Positions 47,685-59,300 of a stretch of DNA of 64,000 nucleotides are shown here, piece by piece. The notes beneath the pieces were generated by a model. That model was given only the letters and a program-made list of their open reading frames with translations, was not told the origin of the DNA and ran no database searches. Each line of letters starts with the position of its first letter. Within the stretch, counting starts at the first letter, position 1. The DNA is from Phialocephala subalpina (lineage: Eukaryota > Ascomycota > Leotiomycetes > Helotiales > Mollisiaceae), in NCBI GenBank assembly GCA_900073065.1, contig FJOG01000004.1:1608712-1672711 (forward strand), in the 5' to 3' direction. Both the position numbers and the translations under genes were made by a program.

Positions 47685-48719
47685 ATGCCTCGAACACTCA
47701 AAGTAGCAGCCGCCCAATTGGGCCCCATCCACCTCACTTCCAAAAGAGAAGAGGTCGTATCTCGAATGATCACCCTCCTCCGTTCAGCCTCCAAACTCGG
47801 CGCCCAACTCGTCCTCTTCCCCGAAACAGCATTCACAACCTTCTTCCCGCGTCACCTCATCAACTCCCAAGAAGAACTCGACTCCTACTTCGACTCCACA
47901 GATACTATCACCTCAGCTCCCAACACCAAACCTCTATTCGATGAAGCCAAGACCCTCGGTATCGACATTTCAGTCGGCTTCGCCGAGCGAACTACTGATG
48001 GAAAAGGCTACAACACCTCTGTCTATTTCTCTGCCAAGAAAGGCGAGATAATTGCCAAATATCGAAAAGTCCACTTGCCAGGCACCAAAGAACCATTCGC
48101 AAACCCAGATGCCGTCAACCAGCTCGAAAAACGCTATTTTGAGCCCGGCAACTTGGGTTTCACAGCTTTCAGAACCCCGGATTTGATCCCAGATGCAGCG
48201 AAGAAGAGATCTGGAATCAAGGAGCATGGAAAAGGAGATCCTATCATGGGGATGATGATATGCAACGACCGTCGCTGGGCCGAGGGCTGGCGGTGCTACG
48301 GACTTCAAGGCGTCGAGGTCATTCTTTGCGGATACAACACTGCAGGCTTCGCGCCAGACTTATGGGGAACGAGGAAACCAATGACTCCCAAAGAAGCGGA
48401 GAGGGATGCTGTATTTCATCATAAGCTGGTGATGCAGGGGAATAGCTATATGAATAGTTGTTTCTCGATATCTGCTGCGAAGGCGGGAATGGAGGATGGG
48501 AAGTATGATTTGATCGGCGGGAGTTGTATTACGACGCCCGAAGGGCATGTTATCGCAGAAGCGAAGACGAAGGATGATGAGATTATTTTTGCGGAGATTG
48601 ATTTGGAGGATTGTAGGCAGGGGAAGGAGAAGACTTTCGATTTTGATAGGCATCGGAGAGTTGATCAATATGGACCGATCACGGTTCAGACTGGTGTCGT
48701 TGAGCCTGAGCTGTTGTAG
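47685..48719 (+). CDS. N-carbamoyl-D-amino acid hydrolase (nitrilase superfamily)
   Basis: Intronless, 344 aa, good context caccATG. The Glu-Lys-Cys triad is E46 in LVLFPETAFTTFFPR, K127 in KYRKVHLPG, and C192 in MMICNDRRWAEGWRCYGLQG. VEVILCGYNTAGFAP, MQGNSYMNSCFS and KYDLIGGSCITTPEGHVIAEA follow the D-carbamoylase pattern. The FFPRHLI and QLEKRYFEPGNLGF segments are specific to this subfamily rather than to beta-ureidopropionase. An insertion of about 20 residues precedes the catalytic Cys strand compared with the bacterial enzyme. Reaction: N-carbamoyl-D-amino acid to D-amino acid, CO2 and ammonia. It shares its promoter with the hydantoinase, which makes its substrate. Confidence 0.93.
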   Translation: MPRTLKVAAAQLGPIHLTSKREEVVSRMITLLRSASKLGAQLVLFPETAFTTFFPRHLINSQEELDSYFDSTDTITSAPNTKPLFDEAKTLGIDISVGFAERTTDGKGYNTSVYFSAKKGEIIAKYRKVHLPGTKEPFANPDAVNQLEKRYFEPGNLGFTAFRTPDLIPDAAKKRSGIKEHGKGDPIMGMMICNDRRWAEGWRCYGLQGVEVILCGYNTAGFAPDLWGTRKPMTPKEAERDAVFHHKLVMQGNSYMNSCFSISAAKAGMEDGKYDLIGGSCITTPEGHVIAEAKTKDDEIIFAEIDLEDCRQGKEKTFDFDRHRRVDQYGPITVQTGVVEPELL

Positions 48720-48900
48720 TACGAAGAACATTCTCCAAGAGAGATCGAATGGGTAGAGATAAGAAAAACTTTCAAATCATCGACCTGGGAGTCACGATTG
48801 AGTGTACAAGCGCTCGTTGAGCGCAGCCCTCGTGCAATTTCGATCCCCAGGATGATACGGAGGACATCAGATCCTTCGGTGGCCAAAGAATGAGAGGACC

Positions 48901-49400
48901 TGGGATTCGTCGCCGTCAAAGCTGTATGGGTGGTACATAATTGGCCCTGGCTTCGGAGGTCGTCCTCAACGTCCGGGAGTCAATTATTTCGAGGTTCTTC
49001 TCAATTTGGTCATGCATTTGCTATTTACAACCAATCCTGTCCTCTTGCCTCCCGTCCATCAGCTGAACTTCTAAACACACCACCCTTCGCAGTAACATAC
49101 CCTTCCCTCACCAACCCGATCAAAAGCTGCACCCCAACCCCAACACCATCTGGGATTCGTCGCCGTCAAAGCTGTATGGGTGGTACATAATTGGCCCTGG
49201 CTTCGGAGGTCGTCCTCAACGTCCGGGAGTCAATTATTTCGAGGTTCTTCTCAATTTGGTCATGCATTTGCTATTTACAACCAATCCTGTCCTCTTGCCT
49301 CCCGTCCATCAGCTGAACTTCTAAACACACCACCCTTCGCAGTAACATACCCTTCCCTCACCAACCCGATCAAAAGCTGCACCCCAACCCCAACACCATC
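48901..49400. repeat. Perfect tandem duplication, 2 x 250 bp
   Basis: Copy 1 is 48901-49150 and copy 2 is 49151-49400. Both begin tgggattcgtcgccg and end ccccaacaccatc. No difference was seen between copies. On the minus strand each copy starts with the last 41 codons of the racemase gene followed by its stop and 3' flank. Confidence 0.97.
49025..49150 (-). pseudogene. Second copy of racemase C-terminal piece
   Basis: Duplicate of the last 41 codons and stop of the racemase (starts DGVGVGVQLL, ends GQDWL), located in copy 1 of the tandem repeat with no upstream coding part. Confidence 0.85.
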
Positions 49401-49813
49401 ATGATTTTACTTCTAGCACCAGTTGCCACAACTCCAAGTCTGCCGCCGAGCATACGAGCCGCATACAACGACGCTTCCATAATCCCAATCACTGGACCTG
49501 AAAGCTCTTCTCTCAAAGCGTTGATGAGAGGATGAGCGCTGAAGCAAGCGACGAGAAAGGCATCGTATTTGGACGCAATAGGTACCACAGCTCTGATAGC
49601 CGCAGCAGCAGAAAGGACGCCATCGAGATGGCCTTCGATAGCTGAAGGTGTAGGACGAGGTGAGGTGAAGCCGGTGACTGTGCAGTGTGGCGGGAGAGTG
49701 TGCTCTAAGGATCGAAGGCAGGCATCTGTCATGGATGAGGTGCCATTGGGATTAATGAGGAGGATGTTGATGGTTTTGGTGGATGAGCCTGTGACTAAAG
49801 GAAGTTCTGCCAT
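49275..49813 (-). pseudogene. Hydantoin / Asp-Glu racemase (DCG1 family) with internal deletion
   Basis: From ATG 49813 (MAELPLVTGS) the first 138 residues are normal: INILLINPNGTSSMTDAC, SAIEGHLDGVLSAAAAI, KYDAFLVACFSAHPLINAL with the first catalytic Cys, PVIGIMEASLYAARML and GRLGVVATGARSKIM. At 49401/49400 the sequence jumps to the C-terminal piece DGVGVGVQLLIGLVREGYV to GQDWL with stop at 49275, but out of frame, so the real frame stops after MVLGLGCSF. From the family's usual size of about 240 residues, some 60-80 residues are missing, including the segment that carries the second catalytic Cys. The junction coincides with the edge of the tandem duplication. It is either a true inactivating rearrangement or an assembly error. 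Confidence 0.85.
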
Positions 49814-50506
49814 CGTGGAAATGAAGGACAACCAGAATGCCACTGGCGTTCAGCTGAAGTGAGACAAGCAGTCGCTAAAGCCCAGGGAAATAGGGGAGAT
49901 GGAGCTAAGCGAAGAGGCGTTCCGGGATTTGAAAAAAGGGGGGAAGCCCAACGAAGCGAGAAGTCGCTGTGGAGATCAATCGAGCTCAAATATTGTGATC
50001 TTTCGATTCCTCAGATCACAGGGACAAAAACTGCGCATGGGAATCCTTTTGAAACGCAATAGACGTGACGTGACAATGCAACCACCTCCGCATGAAGACT
50101 CTCATCACTGGTCTTGCCAAAAATCCAACAGTTCGTTCCCCAGCTCTTCCCTGAAGCTGATAACGCGGCCAACTTGGCCGATGGACTGGGACTGGGTCTT
50201 CCGTTGAGGGCAGCAGGTGGCCCCGCACTAGGTGCATCTCTTGTGTTTTGTCTGCTTGTGCCTTCAAACCAAAGAATGGATCCTCGAACCTCTTTCCCGA
50301 CGAACTGCACCTGCGCTTCCCGCCTGAATTGTTGATGGTCGCGATGTGAAGAGGCCTGAATGGGGTGCGCGAGAGGCAAAGCATAGGGCTACCGATAAGC
50401 AAGGGCCACCGCACCGCGATAACGACGAGGCCAGGCCAGCGCAGCGCATCGCAGAGTCGCGTTTCTGAAGCACGTCTTGTCGTGCTTCTCTCTTTTTACA
50501 CCTCCT
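49814..50506. promoter_or_regulatory. Divergent promoter, racemase / cluster regulator
   Basis: About 690 bases between the racemase start (minus) and the regulator start (plus). No coding signal. The regulator and pathway genes share this space, so autoregulation is possible (inference). Confidence 0.35.
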
Positions 50507-53002
50507 ATGGATTACGCGCAACCAGCTCTCTCGCCCACCGACTTTTTCAATGGATTGGAATTGACCCCTCCGGTTCAGCCGGGTCCACGCTCGTACAAAA
50601 GCCGAAAGTACAGGCCTTGTGGGTTTGCAATTGGCCGTGGGATGTCTTGTCGGTTTCTGATTGGGAATAGGTGATTTTTGTCGCGCGAGGCAAGTGGCAT
50701 GCAAGATTGATGTGAGAATGTCCCGTTATTGTCCTGATACGTATTGGTACTCGGTGCCATGAGAGCTGAGGCCCTGGGACTGCCTTCAGAGCGCGTTGTG
50801 CACACCTCACTCTCAATCCCTTCCAGCCTCCGATGGGCGAATGTTTACAAAGCTAATTGGTTTTGCAGGTAGCTCCTCCGTATGTACACCGTCTGCGACC
50901 AAGAAGCCATGCTGAATTTATAGTTGTTCACTCTGTGCGAGCCATGGTCGAAACTGTACATTTGTCGAAAGGCCCAAAAAGAAACGTAGGCCCAATTCTA
51001 CAAGCAATGGAGAATCAAGTGGGCAACAAGCATCAGGTAGGCTTTGCAGAGTGTTCTATTGTTTTGGATGCATGCTGACGTCCTTGACCAGCGCCTCCCC
51101 AGCAGTTCGACCCTTCGATACTGAGCCCTGGCTTCATTGCACAGTTCAACCAAGAACAGTCATTCGACCCTAATCCCTCCCCGAATCAGCTCCTCAACCA
51201 AACACAAGATGCTTCTCCAACATATAACATGGATCCATGGCTACAAACTGGTGGCATAAGAGTACGGCCGTTGGACAGTCAAATATCAAGATCAGGGCGC
51301 TTCGTAGGGGAAACTGGCGAGAGCAACCCTTATTTGCTGCGACACTACCCATACGATGAAAACGACGAGTGTACCATCTCTAAGTTGACATACCGTCGGA
51401 TCAAGTCCACGTCGCACCAGAATGCCTTGTCAGGAGAGAAGGGCGAGCCTCCCGTGGTCTTCATGCTTGCAGATGACTCTCTAGCGCAGAAAGGCGAGCC
51501 TCGTGTCGAGGACGAAGTTCTTGCCAAGCATCGTTCGGACATTGCTGGCATGTTTAATGAACAAGAGGCTTTGAGATTGATCGGTCTCTTTTTCAGATTT
51601 GTATACCCAGCATTTCCCATTCTAAGTAGAAGCGAAATGTACCCAAATGGTGGAGCCTTGTCACCGAATATATTGCATATATTACCCATGTCTCTACTAT
51701 CTGCCATGTACGCTACGGCGTTACCTTTTATGTAAGTCAATTTTTCTACTGTCCATTACCTCTTTGGATGTCCATTCTATATATACCTTTCGAACTTGCT
51801 GACCATTCCAGGCTTTATGACGATTTGTTAGCCACTACACTTGTTCATACCCCACCTCCTGCACATCAGTTGTTTCGAGTATCTTGGATCTCAGTCACCC
51901 AAGAACTACATACACCTCGACTGGCCACTCTGCAAGCTTGTTTACTACTGCTGCAACGAGCTCCCACGAACCGCTACACCACAGATACCCCCTGGAAAAC
52001 AAGTCTAGTTGGATGGACTGTAAGTCTGGCGCAGACTTTGGGATTGACGAAAGAGTGTTCCGACTGGAGTAGTATACCTGCATGGGAAATGACTTTAAGG
52101 AAACGGCTCTGGTACGGCGTGTTCATTATGGATAAGTGGGCATCACTGGGAGCAGGCATGCCAAGTCATATTCGAACCGACGATTTCGACGTTCTTCCAC
52201 TGACGGAGGCTGATCTGGAACCGCCGGTACTTGATCCACATTCCAATGCTATTCCTGGCTTCCTCGACCCAGAGACAGACAGCAATCACTTCCGGCTTCT
52301 CTCTGAACTGACCATGATACTGAGTGATATCATGGATTCGTATTATTCACTACGAGCGACGCAACGGACTTCGAAGGACTTCACTCTCTCGCTTGAGCTT
52401 GCCAGGCCGTTGCGGTCTCGGTTGAAGATCTGGAACGATTCATTACCACCAGCACTGGCCTTGCGCCAACCTGACCGAATCGACAGCCGAGGCATGACAC
52501 GACTCAATTCCAATCCATCGCTGTCGCTGGCCTACATCGTCGCCACCATGACACTATTCCGAGCCCTTCTGAGACCGCTGGAGAATCTCACTAGCGTGGA
52601 AGAGGAAGATCATGGCATTGTCGGTAGTCGTCATGCCGTACGAGCAGGCGCGAAAGAGTGTGCAAAGGAAGTGGTCGAGTTTGTGGAAAATCTAGGAAGA
52701 GGTTCGTTAGATGCATTCTGGCATTCATGTAGGTCCCTTTACCTTCCCCCCTCCCTCGCTAATGACTCTCAGGGTCGCGAGCAAACTTCGCCATCGCCTC
52801 ATCATTCCTCATGCAATTATACGTGACAGCAGAAAACGAAGCAGAATCCTCTGAAATCAACGCCTTGGTTGCGAGATGGAGATGGGCTATGCGTATCGGG
52901 AGCGGAAGTACTGGAAATGGATTGATGAGTTTGGGTCTTTTGAGATTGGATGGCCTTTTGTTGTCTGAAAATGGGTCGGTGCAACCTGGTGGTACTGGTT
53001 AG
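50507..53002 (+). CDS. Zn2Cys6 transcription factor with fungal_trans domain, probable cluster regulator
   Basis: Six exons: 50507-50618, 50671 to about 50719, 50924-51036, 51092-51731, 51812-52728 and 52773-53002, giving about 686 aa. MDYAQPALSPTDFFNG starts the protein. The zinc cluster is split: KYRP then CDFCRARQVACKIDV, whose first Cys codon spans intron 1, and CSLCASHGRNCTFVERPKKK after intron 2. The donor of intron 2 is ambiguous (50720 or 50741), changing the spacing between the third and fourth Cys from 6 to 13, both tolerated by the family. The fungal_trans domain follows: ALRLIGLFFRFVYPAFPILS, WISVTQELHTPRLATLQACL, SLAQTLGLTKECSDW, WEMTLRKRLWYGVFIMDKW and MPSHIRTDDFDV. It lies between pathway genes, so it likely regulates them. 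Confidence 0.88.
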
Positions 53003-53404
53003 CGAAAAGCGATGGTGTTGGGAGGCACTTTTCCTGTCTACGATTTGTAGCTGTATGCTTGATAATGTCGATAACAATACATGCCGACTGGCGTAGCTGT
53101 GTCATTCTCGTCCCTGACTGCCTTCGCGCTCTCTATTACTATTTGCGGGCATTATCATTATCGTCTTTGGCAATGTTCGTCATTTGTTGAGTATTCATGG
53201 CTTGGACCTTGTTGGTTTCGGAATCAGAGTTTAACAGGCTACATTGAGCTTTCTATGACCACCAGCGAACGTCGTAATTTTTTCAAGCATGGAGGCGAAG
53301 AGGTCTTTTGAGGAAGTCTTCTCACGCCGTCATTTGCAAATCATCTTTTGGCAACAAATCTCTTTTCTATTTCTATAACCTAGCATGTCTATTTCTCAAG
53401 TACT
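53003..53404. other. Short intergenic space, convergent ends
   Basis: 3' flanks of the regulator and permease genes. Nothing recognised. Confidence 0.5.
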
Positions 53405-55171
53405 CTAAAAATTCCTCGACTTCTCATCCCCAACAACATTAACCTCCTCATCACTCCATTGCCCCATCGAACTCCCACCAACACCATCCATCTCTTCCCT
53501 CGTGTCCCACTTTTCTTCCATAGGCCAAATCTTCCCAAGAACTAGGTACACAACAAAAGCAACAATCGTCCCAATCAACCAACTCAAACTATAAACATAG
53601 GTTGCTCTCTTCGGCACTGACTTATTCCCCATGGCTTTCGCCAATCCCGCTAAATTTGGCGCAATACCAAGTATGAAGGCGACGAAAGCTCTTAAGTTGA
53701 AACCGTGGAAGAAACTGTAAATATCGGGGTGGCGGTATAGAGAAGAGAGGTTGAGGTGTCTGTTGCGAAGGATCCAGAAGTCGGCCATCATGATACCAGC
53801 GATTGGTCCCAAAAACACGGAATACCCACCCAGGAAAGCAGAGAACGAAGCGGCGGAATACTGGATGTTCCATGGTGTGGCAGCGATGGAAATTATGCAG
53901 CATACGTACGCGCCGCGACGGGCGTTGATCCAGGTTGGGAACCAGAGGGAGAGGTCGTTTGAGAAGGAGACGGAGTTGGCGGATATGTTGGTACCGATTA
54001 CTGCGAATGCCCAGCAGAGAGCAGAGAAGAATTGTGCTGCTCGGTTGTCCCACAACACGGAAACTTGTAAGGGATTCCAAGTCGTGACTCCGTACACGCT
54101 CTGGCAAGTTGAAGTCACAGTTACGCCCAAGATTCCGCAAAGAGTGACAAGAACGCAAAGACCGACGGCCTGGGTCCAGAAAACTTGTCTTGGATATTTT
54201 GCGTAACGAGTGAAGTCAGGCATGTTGAGTGCCAAGGTAGCCTTTGGTCCAATTGCAGTTGTAACACACTGGAAGAAGACAACGACTGTGGGAGTGCCGT
54301 CTGCGATGTGTGTTCCTTTGCTGAAGGTGGGCCCAAACCCTTTTGCTGTGAAGTGTTAAGGGAGACGAGAAAATGTTCCAGGAAAGGAAGGAGATTTACC
54401 AGCGACGAGAGCCCAGATGAAGAGCGTGAGGCCGAAGATGGGCATTATGATAGTTTTTGCCATGAACAGGTAGCGGAGCTTGGAGACATGGAGCCATAAG
54501 AGGGGTAGTTGGACGATGATGAAGAGGAAGAAGCAGAGCATTTGGGCGGATGTGACGTGGGCGCTGAGAGGGATGTGGTTTACAAAATTATTGAAGGAGG
54601 GCCAGATGGCTGTAAGCATTGTTTGAATGCACTGCCCTCCTTGGAAACTCTGGGTTCCGAACCCTGCCGGATATCAATATTTGTTCTCAAGATAGATGAA
54701 AAGAAGGACTTACAGATACAGGCAACTACGCCTCTCACAAAAACAGCGAAGTACGCGCCGTACACACCAAATGTTGACCTTACTAACACCGGAAAGTTAA
54801 CCCCGTAGATGCATCCAACGTCTAGAGGGATTGTTAGAGTCTTGATTCAACTGTATGCAATTTGAATTGGGCGACTTGCATCCATTGAGCACAGCAGGTA
54901 CGCAAACCAGAAGATGGCCCACGAGTACAGCGACGATAGCTAATCCAGGGCTCAATCCCTTTGTAATAGAACTCGAAGCAACTTGATACATAGAAATACT
55001 GAACGCTTCAGCAATCCAGAAACCAAGTAAAGAAGGCCATGTCCATTTCCGCTCCTCTGACTCAAAAGGGACAGGGTCGAGATCTTTGTTCGAGCTGAGT
55101 CCTCCACTTGCACTGGCGAATGACCCTGGCTCGGTATGTAACCTAAAATGTTCAGAGACCTTTGGGGCCAT
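53405..55171 (-). CDS. NCS1 family nucleobase/allantoin/hydantoin permease
   Basis: Four exons, 53405-54345, 54400-54663, 54714-54821 and 54880-55171, give 534 aa. NKDLDPVPFESEERKWTWPS is the conserved NCS1 lead into helix 1. ISMYQVASSSITKGLSPGLA, NGYVGCIYGVNFPVLVRSTFG, WFGTQSFQGGQCIQ, LALNMPDFTRYAKYP and GTNISANSVSFSNDL are family signatures, and the protein is predicted to have about 12 helices. The first intron has a GC donor (gcaagt) and ctctag acceptor; using it gives the conserved NGY-VGC junction. NCS1 carriers import uracil, allantoin, cytosine or, as bacterial Mhp1, hydantoins, usually with H+ or Na+. Context suggests hydantoin uptake (inference). Confidence 0.92.
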
Positions 55172-56337
55172 TCAGCTTGGGACAATTGAATGTCTTCAAC
55201 AGTGACAGTTCTCGAAGAAACTTTCGAGATTGCCGCAATCCTGACTGACCCGCGCTTCACGTGCACTCCTTGGCAGCGACAACTTTTCGATGTCTCCACA
55301 AAATAAAATCTCGCCGACAGAAAAGATCCTCAGACAGAAACCATCGCCAAAAGCATCGACAAGAACGAAGGGAAAGATGAACACTTATGGTTTCTCCAAA
55401 TTTCGAGACTTGCAATGGACGCACCACGAACCGACCTTTGCTGACAACGATCCGGGAAAAGGACATGTTGTATCCAAGAAACCAACAACACTCCCTATCT
55501 CTTAGCATATGTTCGAGATCGGTCAAGCACGGAACGATGGGTTGTTCCCATGTAGCCTTATCGACGTCGTCTAGATACTCGACTATCGCCTCTCGTCCGT
55601 CAAAAGGGGGGATGGAAAAGGGCAAGCAAGACCCAACCTCAGCTCACCTCGTTATCGATATCGATCCAATACCGTTAGCATCGTCGCTGGCCGCGTCCAC
55701 CAACATCTTGCCCGTTGTTGTTTAATGATCAACAGCCAGACAGACTACTGTAACTCCCACGTTCCTTGGCGAGTCCCAGCATTTTGGATTCTCGTCCTTG
55801 CCCCGCATGATGGAAGCAAAAGCGGCCCGATCGTTCTCGATAAGGTAGCGACGGGGAGCTTCAGTGGCACAGCTTCTTTTGCGCTGCGCGAGCTGTCCGG
55901 GGTACGGTTCGCATGCCATGGCCAAAGTCAATATCTCAAGACTGCAGTCCGCTGGTCCACTGTTTAGTAGTCGAAGTCTATGACGCGCGAGTGCGCGCTC
56001 TCGCCCGACTTTGCGGTAAAGGGGACCTTCCAAGTGGATACAAGACGTGCTTCAGCCGTGCCATGCTGGTGATGGCTCCCGTCTTATCGTGCAATTCGTT
56101 GAGAGCCCGCCTGTCAGCGGCTATCAAGGGCTTCAAGGGTGCTGGAACGCATGCTCCGTGTTCTAAGGGACCTTGAACGACGGCCGATGCTGATCTGGTG
56201 AGTGTGGAGATATGTTGGTCTGGGACGAGGAATGTGAGGCTCTTATGGTTGTCCCTTTCGTTCGTGCATCTGGGCTTGTTGGTGGTTGATTGAGAGAGTT
56301 CTTGATTGATACCAGCATCGTCCTATAACCTTTCGAT
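55172..56337. other. Divergent promoter region, permease / NRPS-like gene
   Basis: 1.2 kb. Frames up to about 120 codons overlap on both strands without family features. GC-rich palindromic word gcgcgagtgcgcgc near 55984. Confidence 0.4.
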
Positions 56338-59300
56338 ATGGCTCCTATGTTACTTGATCCTCCACCAGAGAAGCTTATACACTCAGAGACCGTTCCTGCA
56401 TGTTCAGACCCGTCGATTTTACCACCCGAATATTCTTCACCTCGAACCAAGGAGCTTTGGTGGTTACATGGACATCCTCATTCGAAGCGGTACTCGGACC
56501 CAAGACTTGTCAGTCTGGCAGCTCTTGTACGGCATGATGGGAACGTGTACAGAGGACAGAAGGGTTTCCTTTATCCGACTTCGACAAAAGCAGATTGCTC
56601 TTACGAATCGATGGCATGGGACGAATTCGATCAAGTCACTGAAGCCGTTGCTCTAGCATATGCTCGGCAGCTAAAGACGGAACTGAAAGTAGCGAACGCG
56701 ACTCGGAAGCAACCGACAATAGCATTACTTGGCCGAGGAATCACCTTAGCATACTTTTGTACGCAACTAGCTCTCCAGAAGCTAGGCGTCAGGATACTTC
56801 TCCTGGCAGAGTCCAATGCCCTGAATGCGTTGCACCACCTTCTAGAATCCTGCAATGCGCTGGCTGTCGTCACAGACTCCAGGAATTCGGGTGCAGATAC
56901 GAGCGGCATCAGAAAGCTGGACATGATCGACGTCTTGCCCAAGGGAATCGACACGGATTGCAGAGAAGTGGATCTTCTAAAGTTCCAAGACTTTGGTGAT
57001 GTTTGGGAACGACATACATTCATTATCCACTCTTCTGGCTCAACTGGCATGCCAAAGCCTATTATTCATACCAACAGGAGTATGATGCTCATTGCGAGAA
57101 TGTATAGATTGTTTCAAGAGTTTGATGTTGAGAACTGGTTTCTCCTTTTCCCATTGTGAGCACCTTCCCACAGGCGCCATTACGTTTCTGACAGAGTAGA
57201 TACCACATTGCAGGCATTTCAGTAGCCCTTTCAAATCTGCCGAACGGTCAGATCCTGTCATTTCCGCCACTTTCATGGCCTCCGTCTTCTTCTGCCATTT
57301 TCTCGTCCTGGCAGACACTTGCGTCAATGGGACACCCAGTGGACTCTGTTCATTGCGCTCCTACCCTCATCGAAAATATGTACGAGTATATTCAAGACCA
57401 CGGCGGAGACTTCAGCCCTCTGACCGCGTTGAAATTGTTGCAGCCTGGTGGAGCGGCTTTATCTCAGAGTGTCGTCAAGGCTCTAACATCAAATGGTGTG
57501 AACGTCAAGACTACATACGGCAGTACTGAAATTGGTCCTCCTTTTCGCACGATTCCCCATACGCGAGATAACCCAAGATGCTACGCTTTTCGAAATCTGT
57601 ATCCTGACAGCAAGTTCCTGAAAATGGAGGAGGCGGGGGAGGGACTGTACGAATGCGTTGTATATCGAGGGTTTGAGCTGGCAGCTGAGCTTTGGGAAGG
57701 GAAGCCTGATGATGAGCCATATCGGACGAATGATCTTTTCATCCAAGATCCTCCAGGAAGCGGCTTCTTTGTATTCCAGGGTAGGAAGGATGATATCCTT
57801 GGTAAGTTAAGCAACAAGATTTTCCCATCGGTTTGGTAAACTAACAAAGTCACAGTTCATTCGAACGGCGAGAACACTGCGGCCGGTCCGCTGCAACTCG
57901 ACATTCAATCCTCTTCAAAGCTCATCAACAAAGCTGTCGCTCTGGGGTATTCAAGGCCTTATGTTGGACTTCTCGTCGAACTCCATCCAGAGCACCACTC
58001 CTCGGAATCGGCTCTCGACCAAGTCTGGGAGGCCGTCCAGGCTGTCAATGACCGCTATCCAAAGCACTCTCAAGTTATGCGGTCCATGATCCGCATTCTG
58101 CCTCAAGGGTGCACACTACCAGTCACGCCAAAAGGCAATGTGAAGCGAAAAGAAGTCGAGCGCATCTACGCTGCTGAAATCGAGCAGCTTTACTCCGACG
58201 AAATTTGCCCCGCTCTCAGCAACGGAGCATCAACTCAACCACTATCCGAATACATTCGTAACCTTCTAGGATCGCTCTCAAGCGTCCCACCCGCAGACAT
58301 AAGCGATTACACTTCCTTCTATGACTTGGGAATCGACTCTCGTCTCGCTCTCTCCCTTCGAACCTCACTTTCCTCCTACCTCTCCCGTTCCGTATCTCTA
58401 AGCACAGTCTTCGAGAACAATTCGATCACAAAACTTGTTGCCGCACTCAGTTTTCCAGTTACCAACGGTCACATAAACGGCGGTGCAGAATCTAAGCCCC
58501 CGTCTACTGAAACCACAAACGAAATCCTCGCCCGCCTCACAAAAGAGCTCGCGTCCTGGCCACCACGCTCTACCACAAAAGCCTATCCCCAACCCTCCAA
58601 AGAAATAATCCTCCTGACTGGCGCATCCGGCTCACTAGGCACCGCACTCCTCGAAACCTTCTCCTCCTGCCCATCCATATCAAAAATCTACGCCATGGTC
58701 CGGGGCCCTTCCAACGTATCAAACCTTCGGTCCTCGCTCGAGAAAAGGGGCCTGGATACGTCGATGCTTGATAATGGGAGGATCGAAGTACTGAATTTCA
58801 GCATGCAAGATCCGTTGTTGGGGTTGGATGTTGAGAAGTATGCGAAGTTGGCTGGGGAGGTGACAGTTGTGGTGCAGAATGCCTGGAAGATGGATTTTAA
58901 TTTGGGGGTGAGGGAGTTTGAGGGGGATTGTTTGAGGAGTGAGTATTCGTTTCTCTGTTGCGAAGATATGGACTAATGTGATGGGATAGATACTATGTCA
59001 CTCCTCCGCTTCGCACACGCAGGTCGGCCGAAGACATTTGCTTTCACGTCCAGTATCTCAACGTGCATGGGTCCGTCTTCAGCCTTTTCCGTTCCAGAGG
59101 AACCTATTGGTGCGGACCCTACCATTGCGCTCTCGACCGGGTATGCTCAGTCGAAATTCATAGGTAAGTCTCCGTCGCCATTCCCTTGAAGTAAATTACC
59201 AACAAGAAGAAGTCGAACGCCTAACCCAAAGCGCTGCCTCTCTCCTCTCCCTCCCCGTTAAACTCCTCCGTATCGGCCAACTCTGTGGCCACACTCGAAC

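Noticed and set aside
44856..48719. Reading the hydantoinase and carbamoylase pair as reductive pyrimidine degradation
   Set aside because: The nitrilase has D-carbamoylase rather than beta-ureidopropionase signatures and a hydantoin racemase is linked. The alternative remains testable.
48930..49404. Two identical plus-strand open frames of about 75-86 codons
   Set aside because: They are antisense shadows of the duplicated racemase C-terminus, not a gene pair.
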